The notes under the pieces: generated by a model
Databases searched by the model: none
Seen by the model: only the letters and a program-made list of their open reading frames with translations
Told to the model about the DNA's origin: nothing
In this document: in pieces, positions 11,001-23,000 of the stretch
Layout: every line of letters starts with the position of its first letter
How positions within the stretch are numbered: position 1 is the first letter of the stretch
Source of the DNA: Enoplolaimus lenunculus
Taxonomy: Eukaryota > Nematoda > Enoplea > Enoplida > Thoracostomopsidae
Assembly: GCA_030248215.1 (NCBI GenBank)
Contig: JASANG010002683.1
Span: 1-64,000 of the forward strand
DNA length: 64,000 nucleotides
Reading direction: 5' to 3'
Made by a program: the position numbers and the translations under genes

Positions 11001-14000
11001 ACAAAATTTAGCTAAAGTAAATGCCGCTTTTAACACTTTTTGTACCGAGTTGTTTTTCCTGTGTCATGTTGTGTTACGGCAAACTAACTACTTCTTGGCT
11101 TACACGGAAATGCTGTCGGCAAAAAATGGTGGTATTATGACCAGCATACCGTTGGTGTTGATTTAGTTTTTATTTTCGAAACAAAAATATGACAGTATTT
11201 TAGGCAAAATCAAACAATACTACTTGATATCGACGAAAATACCGGAAGACCGAAAGATTCGAGAACGCCTTGCGATGAGGCGTTTGGTGAGTATACACAA
11301 CTGACCTCTCCCTCCCACATCCCGTTTTATGCCGGGGTGCTTCCCCTACGTTGAACCTGGAGGAACGTATGAAGAGACAATTTGAAGAGCTTGAGGCGAT
11401 TTTTATTTTTTTATTACAGTTGCCCCGGGGCTGGCAAATAGGGATTGGTAGAGATGAGAGTCTTGGTCTCGGTCTCGGTTTCGCTATTTTGAGTCTCGGT
11501 GTTTTTGAACCAAGACCAGAAGTCGATGATTTAGCAAATGTATGACTGTTTTGTTGAAGTAAGTGTTGGATGATAAATAGAATTTTTCTGTGAAATTATG
11601 AAATTTCATAGTTGTGCAATAATTACGAGCAGATATTCTGAAGAATCACAAAAAACTACAAAAATACAAAAAGAAGCATGAAAAAACATTAGAAATAATT
11701 TATTTTGAAAATTTAAATTTTTTTCGGTGATGACTACAAATTGACCGAGACAGAGACATTTCTTGGCCGGTCTCTTTCTCAGTTTTAAATGAGACCGCCC
11801 ATCCCTGGGGATGGGAGTCTTAGTCTCAAGTCTCGAAAATTCCTGAGATTCGCACCGAAAACTTTTACTACCTATCTGGCAGTTGGTATTTATAAATTTT
11901 CCGGAAAAATATTAAACGGTTCTTAAATAAAATTTGCAAGTAAATATGGTATAAAAACGTTTTTAGATGACATGTAACTAATTTTCACGCAACACATTAA
12001 CAGTGACTGTGTGTATATGTCCACCAGGACACATTATATGTCCGAAAAACGCGAAAATTGCAGAATTTGAATATATAAATGGATTTCAGAATTGAAGCTT
12101 TGCCGCGTTGGGCATGGAATGATCAGAGGATGTCATTAGGAGCTCAAATATGCAAAAACTTTCAAAATGCAAGCATTTTTGGGCAAACGACGGCTAAGGG
12201 TGGGCTAACCGATCACTGAGACAAAGAATGAATTTTTTCCATTTTTTTCAAATTCATTTTTTTCGGGTCATAATTTTATTCTGGCGAAAACAACTTTGCA
12301 CTAATATGATTTCAGCGACAAGCGACAGTGCAATTTTATTGTGCGATATAAAGTCGGTCTGCTTCGCTGACATGTGATCGTTGTCATGTAATATTGATTT
12401 TGAGTATCTGTTGGTTGGCACTCGGAATCGTAGCATGTTTTGAAGGATTACTAAATAAATGAATATACCGTGTTTACATTGTTTTCTTTCTCAGCCTTAT
12501 ATAATCAATGTTTTTGAACGAAATAGGACCGTCTCAGGCTCAACTTCTTCATTGAGACTCCCATCTCTGGGTACCAACCGTGGCCAAGTTAGAACACGTA
12601 AAAGATAACTATCAACGTGAGCTACGAAATACGTGGTGGTAACAGTGTGAAAATAATAATTCTTTATTTAAACAAATGAGTTTTAGTTACAAAATAGATT
12701 AACCATATTAGGTCAAAGATATTACCAGTTTAAATTATTGAACATTTGCCCTCGTTTTGATTGTGAAACAATAATCGTTCGTAGCAGAGAGTATTCATGA
12801 TTTGGCCGAAAACCAGCTGAATACATATGCAGACTTTTGGTTAGAAGACGAAAAAATGTTTTAATTGATAATTAATTTTAAATAGTGTGCAACAAATGAA
12901 CGTAGCTGGGTTTGGACTAATTCGTACAAATCGTTTTTATTTAAGCCAGTCCTATCATATTCACTTCAGGCCAATAATTATTATATATATTGTAGTGAGC
13001 AATTGATTGTCGAACTTTGTGTAATGCTCATCCATCGACAAAAAGGTCCCAGGGGGGGCGACTTGTGCATCCCTCACCATAATATGTCTAGATGGCTGAA
13101 TAAGCTGGAAAATTTGAGTCATACCGACATTTCTAAAAACATAATATTTTAGATCCGCCTCCCGCGGAAAAATTCTGGGACCGCCAGTGTCTGTCAGCAT
13201 TAAATTTGTTTTAAATAAACACATTAGCAAATGCTCTAAGAATGCGATGTGAGATAATGTATCCGTTTTTCGTAACTCTATACATCAGTTGACGTTGATC
13301 CTGTCCCACCTAAATGTTGCGAATTTTGCTTCCTGGTAGAGTTTTGATTATAGCTGGCCTTAGATTTTGCGGGAAGCTTTAGCGTGATCTCAGTGGATAC
13401 TCCGTACGATTGGTTTTGTTGTTGCGCCCTACTCCTGTCCAATTTAGAGCTTTGCTTTGTATTTTCCGGCAACCGTGTTGTATCGGTTGAATGAAATGCT
13501 TTAGGAATTGTAATTGTGTGTGGGATTGTCAGCGTTGTTAGTGTATTATCGGCTAGCGATGCGTGCATGTTTGGCTGGTGGTCAAGTGTATTTGCCTTTG
13601 TTTTGTAGCTAACACCAGATTTCGGCTGTTTTTCGTACTGTAGAACTCGTTGCCCCACCATACATTCCGTTTTAATAGGTTGAGGTTCTAGTTGTTGCTT
13701 GTGCCGCTTCTTTCCGTTGTCAGTGTCATTTTCACTGCTACAGCACGTTGAACATTTGTTGTCGCAATTGTTGTAATCGTGAGAATAAGTTGCGTCGCTT
13801 TCAGCACGATCGTTGTTTTCTGTCGCGATGTCGTAACTGTTGTGATCACTGCTGTCAGAAATTGTATCCGCGCTACTACTGCTTCCGCTATCGTATGAAG
13901 TGCTACCGACGCCAGTTTTGTCTCGCCTTTTTTTCCTGTTGCGTGATGATGTTTCTTCGTTGCTGTATCGTCCCTTTCTATAACGATGAGAACGTCTGTC

Positions 14001-17000
14001 AGAGTCTTGGCTGCGTGTAATTGTAGTTGCCGTAGCTGTAGCGCGGTGCGGAGTAGTGCCGCTGTATGAGCCAGTATCAGTTGTGCCATAAGTGGCGCTA
14101 CTCGGGCATCGGTTTTGCGGCCGTGATGAGCGTGCACGATTGCTATAATGATAGTTACTCTTCCTTCGACGACGGCAATTCTTGGCTGACCTCGTGTCAT
14201 AGCTTCTTGATGGCGGCGGAGGTAAAAAATCGGCAAGATTTGCACCGGGAATGATAGCATGAGGACGTGGGGCTCCAGCCGTCCCATCGAATGGCTGGGC
14301 AGCGATAGCGGTTGATGAGTAAATGCCAGGTCCGGGTGCGCCTAGCGCCGCATCGCCGCTTCCATCAGTGTTGACGCTGGTGGTTACGACTTTCGGGTTA
14401 ACCGCGGCTGGGTTGGTAAGGTCCGCGCTGCTTACGGTTCGCACCCAATCTTTTGTGAATGCTTTTTTGTCGCCGGTATAGTGCGTGTATGGAGATGTAG
14501 CCGTTTCTGCGGCGTGAGCTGGGCCGGGTCCAGAAATTTGTTGGGCTATTGCAACAATTGATGTCCCTGATGAATACGGTGGCGGATAAGCGGCCCAAGA
14601 GATAGTGGCTGGGGCGTGATGGAACGGGTCGGGAGGGACAACCTGCTGCTGCTGCTGTTGTTGTTGTTGTTGTTGTTGTTGTTTTTGCTGTTGTTGTTGA
14701 TGATGATGATGATGAAAGAGTATCCCTTCCTGTGGAAACAACCCGATTGCGTCAAGCGGAGGCCGAACCCCTGTTTTATCTACTTGATCAGGTCCACCTT
14801 GAAATTTTAGGCCTTCAATGCTGTACGGTACGTCAGCGTAGCGAACAGTCGAATGTTGCATGGTTTGCTGTGAGGGGTACGTTGTTGCTGGCGTAGTTTG
14901 ACTAAGTGGTGCTGCTCGTGTCGAGACTGTAGGTCCTGTACGACGTGTGCCTTCTCGGGGTGTACTTGTAGCCGAGTATGTACTACGATTGTTGCGCGAT
15001 GTTGCTACGGAACGAACACTCCGACTACCAAGCGTACTGCCACCCTCGCTTTCGTCTAAATTATCACGCCATTCTAAATAGTACCCATGATGCCGTAAAG
15101 TGTCTGCTGATAAATGCAAATACGCCGCAACAACAACAATAAAACAAACAATGTTGATTGCAAGCATTAACAGTTGAGCGGCGACTATTACTGGCCAGTA
15201 GGGAATGCGTTCTCGGACCGATCGTAGGGAAGATAACGATGCTGCGGTTGAGGGTGCTTTTGGCATCGATAACCAGACCCCTACTACTGCAACTGAAGCG
15301 GCCATTGTCACTATCGCCGCGGGGAAATATGGCCATACGGCGAATTTTGAACCGCGTTGCACCGCTACCACCAACGCCATTGCGGCACCGATCAAAAAAA
15401 TATCGGCGATCAAATGAACTATTTGAGCGATATACAACGCTAACAAAAAACGTTCTTCTGGTGTTTGATAGAATTGTTCGTACGATGCTGGGAAACGTGG
15501 GTCGTCGCGTCGTAACGTTCCGTACCAAAGGGCACGTTGACTTGCGGCAAATTGTTTCTCGACCCCAACTACACCCGTCTGCCATCCGTAGAGGCCGATG
15601 TTGAGCGCAGCGTAAATGAACGTCCATAGTCCTACGACGATGGCGCCGTCTTTGAGTGCCCAACAGCCGCATGGATTGAATCGCGGAGCTGGTTTGTAGA
15701 CGCTGTTTATTGTCACTGACATACCAAAGGTTTGGAAATGATTTTGTAATTATTTTTGGATAGATATGGTGAACGGTTACTGTTATTGTTCTACGTAGGC
15801 TAGGTGTTGTTCAAATACTAATGTAATTATCGGGTTGTAGTTACAGCATTATATAATTTTTTGCTTAAACAGAAATAGCGGAGTGTGGATGTTAGTAATA
15901 ACACACAACTTAGATCTGGGCATTCTCTGCTTCCCGATAGAGTGAGCTCTTCAGCTGGAGCAGCCGGTTGGCAACCGGGAGGGAAATCTCGACATGGGGT
16001 AATTTTTACCGATTGTTTGACAATTAAATTTTTAGGTTAAAAACACTTAACCGGTGGCAAAATCTGGAGTGGGCACTGGAACTGGGGGGCGTGCTGTTCT
16101 GATTCAGTTAACAATTCGACAACCTGCAGTGGTATCGGGCTTCACCTTAACCACTGCTTAGACAGTTCTGCGTTTTCAGGTGTGAAAGTGAGACAGACGA
16201 GACTCAATCCAGCCGAACAGCTATGAATGGATTGAGAATTATGTGTCCCCTAACCGCTCTGCAGTGTTGAAAATTTTGCTATGCGAATAGTTTATTTGAA
16301 GCTCTCAGCGTTTTCTAGCCCGATACTGAAAAGTATATGGTGCGGTTATTACGAATTAAAAAATTTTGCGCCTTCGGAGCAACTGCTCAGACTTAAAATA
16401 TGGAAAATTTGCTAAAAACATGCTTTAAAACTGTAAGGGTTGCGCTATACTTGATGTCCGTCGCCGTCCGTCACCCGTCCGTCACTCGTCCGGCGCCATC
16501 TGTCACTCGTCCGGCGCTATCGGTCACTCGTCCGGCGCCATCCGTCACTCGTCCGGCGCTATCGGTCACTCGACCGGCGTCATCGGTCACTCAACCGGCG
16601 TCATCGGTCACTCGACCGGCGTCATCGGTCACTCGACCGGCGTCATCGGTCACTCGTCCGGCGCCATCGGTCACTCAACCGGCGTCATCGGTCACTCGAC
16701 CGGCGTCATCGGTCACTCGACCGGCGTCATCGGTCACTCGTCCGGCGCCATCGGTCACTCGTCCGGCGCCATCGGTCACTCGTCCGGCGCCATCGGTCAC
16801 TGGTCCTGCGCCATCTGTCACTCGTCCGGCGCTATCGGTCACTCGTCCGGTGCAATCCGTCACACGTACGGCGCCATCCGTCACCATACGTTGTCGTACG
16901 CGAGTTATTTGCGTACGATAACGTATGGTGACGGATGGCGCCATATGCGAGATGGATGGCGTCGCACATCAACAAAAGTATAGCGCAACCCTAACATTTC

Positions 17001-20000
17001 CAAACTCAAAAACCGGTCTCTCCCACTTGAAAATCCTGGACTCGCGACTGCTGGCCATTGCCTTAAACTTCTTTTCTGGTGTGACCACAATAGAAGTTAC
17101 AAAATCTCGTTACATAACGTTAACTCTCACTGCACTAATAGTTGTGAACAAAAGCAAACTTTAGCAAAGATAAAAAAATATCAAAAAATAACAGATAAAC
17201 AGTGTAATGTTAAAAGAACGCTCAACATTGTGCACGTTATACGGGAACGGAACGAATCTATACCGACAAGTCAAAGTAACAATAAACGCGTACTGCGTTT
17301 GTTTATGTCGTTTACTGTGTATTATTATGCACGCCGTTTACAGATAAAATTATATTTTAGAAGGAAAGTGGTGTTGACTTGCTGTGATATATAAATATAT
17401 GTGTACAGTACGGTATGATGTGTATATCGCCCAACGTTGACTGAACGCACGAGTGGGTGGCTGTGATTTGACTGAAAAATTTTAGGAAGTCTCTGTAGTG
17501 GCAGATCAAAGAGGCCATAGGGTCATCCATTACTTATCATAATCACTAGTTTTTATTAAATTTTGTATATATTGATTTTGCGTTCAGCGTTTTTTTCGCT
17601 TCGGTCGCAAGCTTTTTCACCGTCACATCGAGTTCCCGTTTTCAGAAATTTGTTGGTCCGCTACTAATTCTGCGTGTTTTTTCCGGGTTGGCTTAGCTGT
17701 ACAGTGTAAAATGTAAATGATAGTTTTTGCGAAAAGTCAGTAATGCAGTCAGTTCTGTTTCTGGACAGAAGAGTCCGTCTCTCGTATGGGGCACAGGATT
17801 TTTTTACGGTATTGTACCTTTGGTTTGATGGCGGTTTAGATGTGATGAACTTAAACACTAACATACAAAGCTAACCGGACTTGGTATTCAACTAATAATT
17901 GAGCGCTATTAGAAAAATTGTTCCAATGTGTGCTGTATGGTGTGGCCAGCACACTATGCCTTATCTATTCAGTTGTGAATACTGTTTCGTTTGTATACAC
18001 AGAAAGAACAGTCATAAACTGTAATTAGATACTTGTGTATATGTATGATTGTTTATTTTCGGTATACGTATTCTATTCAGGTAGTTTCAACATGAATGCT
18101 AATAATATGTAGCAAATGCTAAGCTAACGCGTAGTGTGGCATAATAGAAACAAGCATTTTAGCAAGCTTTGAAATGTGCCGGGAAGTTTATGGTGTTGCC
18201 ATAGATATTGATGATCAATCTTTGGGAAAACATACATAAGTACGTTGTTAAAAATCTGTGAAAAAAATTTTCCTTCCTTTCTGCAGAAATGTTCTATGCC
18301 CTCTGCTAACAATTCCTGGTTGCGGGTTGACTTTATATAATGCTTCTTGACGTCACATACCGTTTAGCGTCATAAAAAATCTGCTCGACATGAAAATGTT
18401 AAACGCGCGCATTGTCTTCTGCGTTTCATCATTAATTAGGGATATTTATTTTGGTTTATTGTTCATCTAGCAAATTCTATTTTGTTTCAATTTGATACTA
18501 TGCTTCAGTTTCGGAAATTAAATTATCATTACAAGCTGTTCATATTAATAATATATGTAAGTGTTTTATACGATTTGTTAGATGTTTTTATTTTTTTCAG
18601 GAAGAAGTGTTATCATGCCAACAACGCGAACGTGAGAATGACAATTTTAATCGCCTGTGCCTCTTTTGTCGATACAAAGTCAAAGGAAACCGGTAGGCTT
18701 AATAGGCGTGTAGCAAGCCCAATTTGTAAAGGGATGCAAAATAACTTTTATGTATGCTGTATGGCAGGATGTGACCGGATACACGGTTCCGGTTTAATAT
18801 CAGGCAAACACCTATATCCGTATCCAGTCCGGGTACAAACCTACCGAATTCGGTTGTGGTCCCGAATACCATAAAACTGCTTTTGACAAGTGAACATTTT
18901 TCACACCTGCTGCGATTACAAGGCTTTCATTAAAAATCCAAACTAACAATTTTTAATTCATTAAACATTATACTTTTGCGCGACGAAATTACGTCCAACA
19001 GTGCTCATATTTGCATGGTAATCCGGTTAACATCCGGTATATTAATATCCGGTAGCGCACAGCTGTATAAGATTTAGCATAATATGCAGGTCGGTAAAAA
19101 ATTTTCCTGGGTTGGGGTGAATTTTTAAAATTTGCTAGGGTCTGAGTTACTCCGCCACTACAATAGAAGCAGTGTTTTGAGTAAAAGATCAACAAACTAA
19201 AGCTTTTTCGAAATGTACTACTAATACTGTCTAATAGTGTTTAGACACTGGATATCTGTGATAAATTTCTTACTTGTTTAAGCTAAACAAAACTGATAAT
19301 AATTTTACACTGTTTTAATGTGTATTATAATGATTCTGGATTTTGTTGAAATAATATTGTTTGATATTCAGGTCGAAATTAGTTCATCACTTGTTTAAAA
19401 TTCATCATCTTAACTTGGGTTCGCCAGATAATTTAGGTAAGCAGATCCTTTTAGTTTTATAAATTAGTTATGATGATACTTCAGAAGCCGAAACTGAAAG
19501 TAATAATAGCGCGGGTGACACTGAAAGTCAAGAATCTTTTAAACAGAGGTTTTTTGGCGAAGTACTACATACGTATTACCCATTTAGGTTTTCTTTATCA
19601 CAAGTGGAAAGATGTAATTAGTGACCAGCTAATGCCGTCACTGGAATTCGTATTGTTTGTTGTGTATTATTTACGTCCGACAGAGTTTGCGCTATACAAA
19701 CTCGGAACAAAAACCTTTTTTGCGTATGTATGTACAACCTTTTTTGTTTCAGTATTTGTGAACGAATACATGAATACGTTGCGTGACATGCTTGACAGGT
19801 TTGCGACGGTTCATTTTTTGCTTTTATTGTTAAATCATAGAGTGCAGTTGAAGTCAGCAATAATTTATGTTTTCTGAAACAATAAGTTTGATTGTGGTGT
19901 AATTATGGGTTTGTTGACAGTTTTATACATTAGGATGTGTCTGTTCAGACTCAGTGTTAAACCTTGCAGCTCGTTAAGCTTGTCGAAGCCAATATTTATA

Positions 20001-23000
20001 GAACTCCTGTTTATTTGGATTAAAATATTTGCTACAGAAACTATACACGCGTACCAACATTGGATTTTTTGTGCTAAACGTTTTAGTGTTAGGTTTGGAA
20101 TCAAATGCTCGTATTTTGCTTGCCGAACCACGAGTTGGGTGCGGGTTTTGCGGAATTCCCGTTTTGAGAATAGCTGGCTTTGGTGTCGCATATTAATCAG
20201 TAAAATCGGATGTTAATCGCTATTTGCATAACTGCATGTACGCCTATTGCATGCTTGGTGCTCCGTTATTATATGCATTAAACCGTTGTGTATTACTTTA
20301 AAAACCTAGTATGCACTTGATTTACACCTACATTCAGTGAGCTATATCTTGTTGTCTCTATGCTGAGGTTGTCCACCATCCAGTCTTTGCTAAAGAGTTG
20401 ACTTTTTCGTGACATTTATTATTTTGCAGTAACCAGTGTTTGTATTGCGAGAAATTCTTCGCTGATCACAACACGTTGATGGATCATATGCGGAAGAAAA
20501 ATCATCGGGAAGTCAATCCACGAAATACGTACTATGACAAGTTTTATGTCATCAATTACTTGGTAAGAAGTGATTATGAGGAAAGTGTAGCATTTTGTAT
20601 TTAATTCAGCGGTGAATCTCTAGAACTAGTGCAGGAAGCTATCAAAATTTACTAAATGACGCGGATTTGATTTTTTCGGCTTTACATGGGGAAATGCTGC
20701 AGACAAGATGTTTAACAGCACTTGTATAACCCTTATAGTAAAAATGATATTCTGCCATGCAAATCCGACTAGTTTTTGCAGAATTTATAATTTATATTTT
20801 GCACAATAGTAAACTTTCACCTGTCATTGCAAAAAATTATCGCTTTAATTGCAATCCTTTGTAACATCACTTTTGAGATGCTAGTACGTATGTTTTTGCC
20901 ATAGCTTATTGTTATGTGTGTTTAGGAATTGGGGAAAAAGTGGCTAGACGTCTTGGCTGAAGATTTCGAGGATTCAATGCCTACATTTGCGGATTCGGAC
21001 GAAGATGACTTTGAGTTAGTTTTTAATCTAAATTGAAATATTGTGTTGATTCTTTGTTGCAATCGCTATAATTCCAGGGCAACCAGCCTAAATGTGGCAA
21101 AAGAAAGTCGGTGTATTTTGAACAGCGGCTTTGGCGCTGTACACTATTAGACCATAATTTGTGAAACATTGTAAAAACGTCTAATTTAGGCTTATCAATT
21201 ATGCTTATATACAAATTATCTATTAGCTAACTACTCAATTATCGGTTTTGGAGGTTTGTAAACAATTTATTCAGATTCCTCGCACCAAAAAAAACTTCAG
21301 TAAAACCTAAAAATTATTGAAATAATTTAAAAAGTCCTAATTTTGTCTTGTCAATTACACTAATATGCAAATTAGATATTAGCTAACTATTCAATTATCG
21401 GTTTTGGATGTTTGTGAACAATTTATTCAAATTCTTCGCACCTAAAAACTTTTTACTGCTGAAATTATATTGCTTTTAACCATAATAATTAGTGAGGCTT
21501 ATAAACTATGCTAATATGCAAATTATTATTAGCTAGCTGCTCAAGTATGGGTTTTGGAGGTTTGTAAACAGTCTTGTAAACAGTCTACGCATATTGCTCG
21601 CACCCAAAAACCCTTTAATGCTAACATTAGACTGCTTCGAACTGTAATAATTAGTGAAATATTGTGGAAGCTAAACGGCTTGCAATTTTAAAACCCCAAT
21701 GCGAGGTTAACACCCCAAGATAATTTGGCTTTCAAACAAAAAAGATTATCAAAATCGGTTCAGCGGTTCATGAGATTCTTTTCGGACGGACGGACGACAT
21801 CCACCTTTCGACCCTGGCTTCTCCACAGCTTGAAAATTTCCGCCGGGGGCGTTTCCTGGTGGGGCCCCAGGAGTTTCCTGGGGGGCAGCTGATTTTGCTG
21901 GGGGGCAGTTTTCCTGGGGGCCCCCAGATGATCTGGGGGTCCTGGGGGGCAGGCTTAAAATTTTGCAAACCGACTTTTTGGACCATTTTTTCATTCTAGA
22001 CCGTGTTTCCAACTCAACGTAAGATTACTCATCGCTCAACATGACAAAAATTTCTCGCAAACGCTAATGACAATAATTTTAACAAATATTACGTATATAC
22101 TGACAACTTAACCAGAAGTTGAAAGAAGCACAATTATATAAAAATATAGATAATCTATAATTGAAACTGTGATTAATATATATTTTGTATATTAGTCACA
22201 GCTTCAATTTATCATAAGGCTCAGGCGGGTTGAACTTGCTGCTGCAAGGTACTTTCGAATGCTGTATGCCCTGAAACGGTATTTATATAATTGTGGTTTT
22301 TCAGTTCATTATTGAATTGTATAGTTACTACGGGTATTTGTAACGCTATTAAAAATTATGAGTACTCAACGTAATATAAAATCATATTTTGCCGAATGTC
22401 CGCCTCAAAAGAAGTCCAGGTCTTATTGAAAATTTTTGACCTAGAAAAGTCCTGGGGGCCCCCCAGCAAAAAAATTTGCTGGAGGGCATTTTGCTGGGGG
22501 GCTGCCGAAAATTCGCCGGGTGGCCTTTCCTGGGGGCGGCAAAATTATCGCCGGGGGGAAAATGAAAATTTCGAAAAGTGCTGCCCCCCCCCGCTGTGGA
22601 AAAGCCAGCGACCCCCAAGTACAAAACATAAAACGCTTCGCGAAACTCCGAGCTTCGCTCAATGAAAATAGGACAGGTCGAGGATGAAAATGTAAGTATC
22701 GTTTAGACTTTAGAAACAAAAGGGTATTTTCAAAAAATTCAAAATCATACTACAGGGACTAAAACTCAGTTGCATGGACGTGTATGTGTTAGGCGATTCT
22801 AATACTTTAATTTTTGCAAGTATACCGGTGTAATAAAGTACCCCTGTTTGACGTTGTGTTTTGTTCTTCAGTGTCCAAACTGCCAATGCTAAAAACTTTC
22901 TTGTCTTAATGTCAGCACACACTGTGAATTTGTGGTTCCATATAGTAATAATTTAATTATAACCTTAGGGAATGTTTTATAGAGACGACTGGGAAGAATG

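Larger units (their letters stand above)
16437..16991. mobile_element. Minisatellite-bearing MITE with TAA duplication (PIF/Harbinger-like)
   Basis: The ends are inverted copies of GGGTTGCGCTATACTT (16437 onward, and its complement ending at 16991), flanked by TAA at 16434-16436 and 16992-16994. A 3-bp TWA duplication and GGG-type ends suggest the PIF/Harbinger group; this is inference. The interior is a 21-bp minisatellite and a 32-bp-arm palindrome rather than a transposase. Confidence 0.75.

Noticed and set aside
11351-11545. NLEERMKRQFEELE frame as a possible ZNF277 exon
   Set aside because: The exon at 18601 fits phase 0 from exon 5 and matches the family; this frame runs into MITE sequence.
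13688-15672. Several long frames on both strands within the four-transmembrane gene
   Set aside because: They are shadows of the 814-codon frame and carry low-complexity translations of its repeats.
16465-16868. Possible CRISPR-like array
   Set aside because: The units are contiguous 21-bp repeats without spacers, in an animal genome.
16400-16921. A 173-codon frame of SVTRPAP repeats
   Set aside because: It is the translation of a 21-bp minisatellite inside a MITE, and the opposite strand is also open for the same reason.
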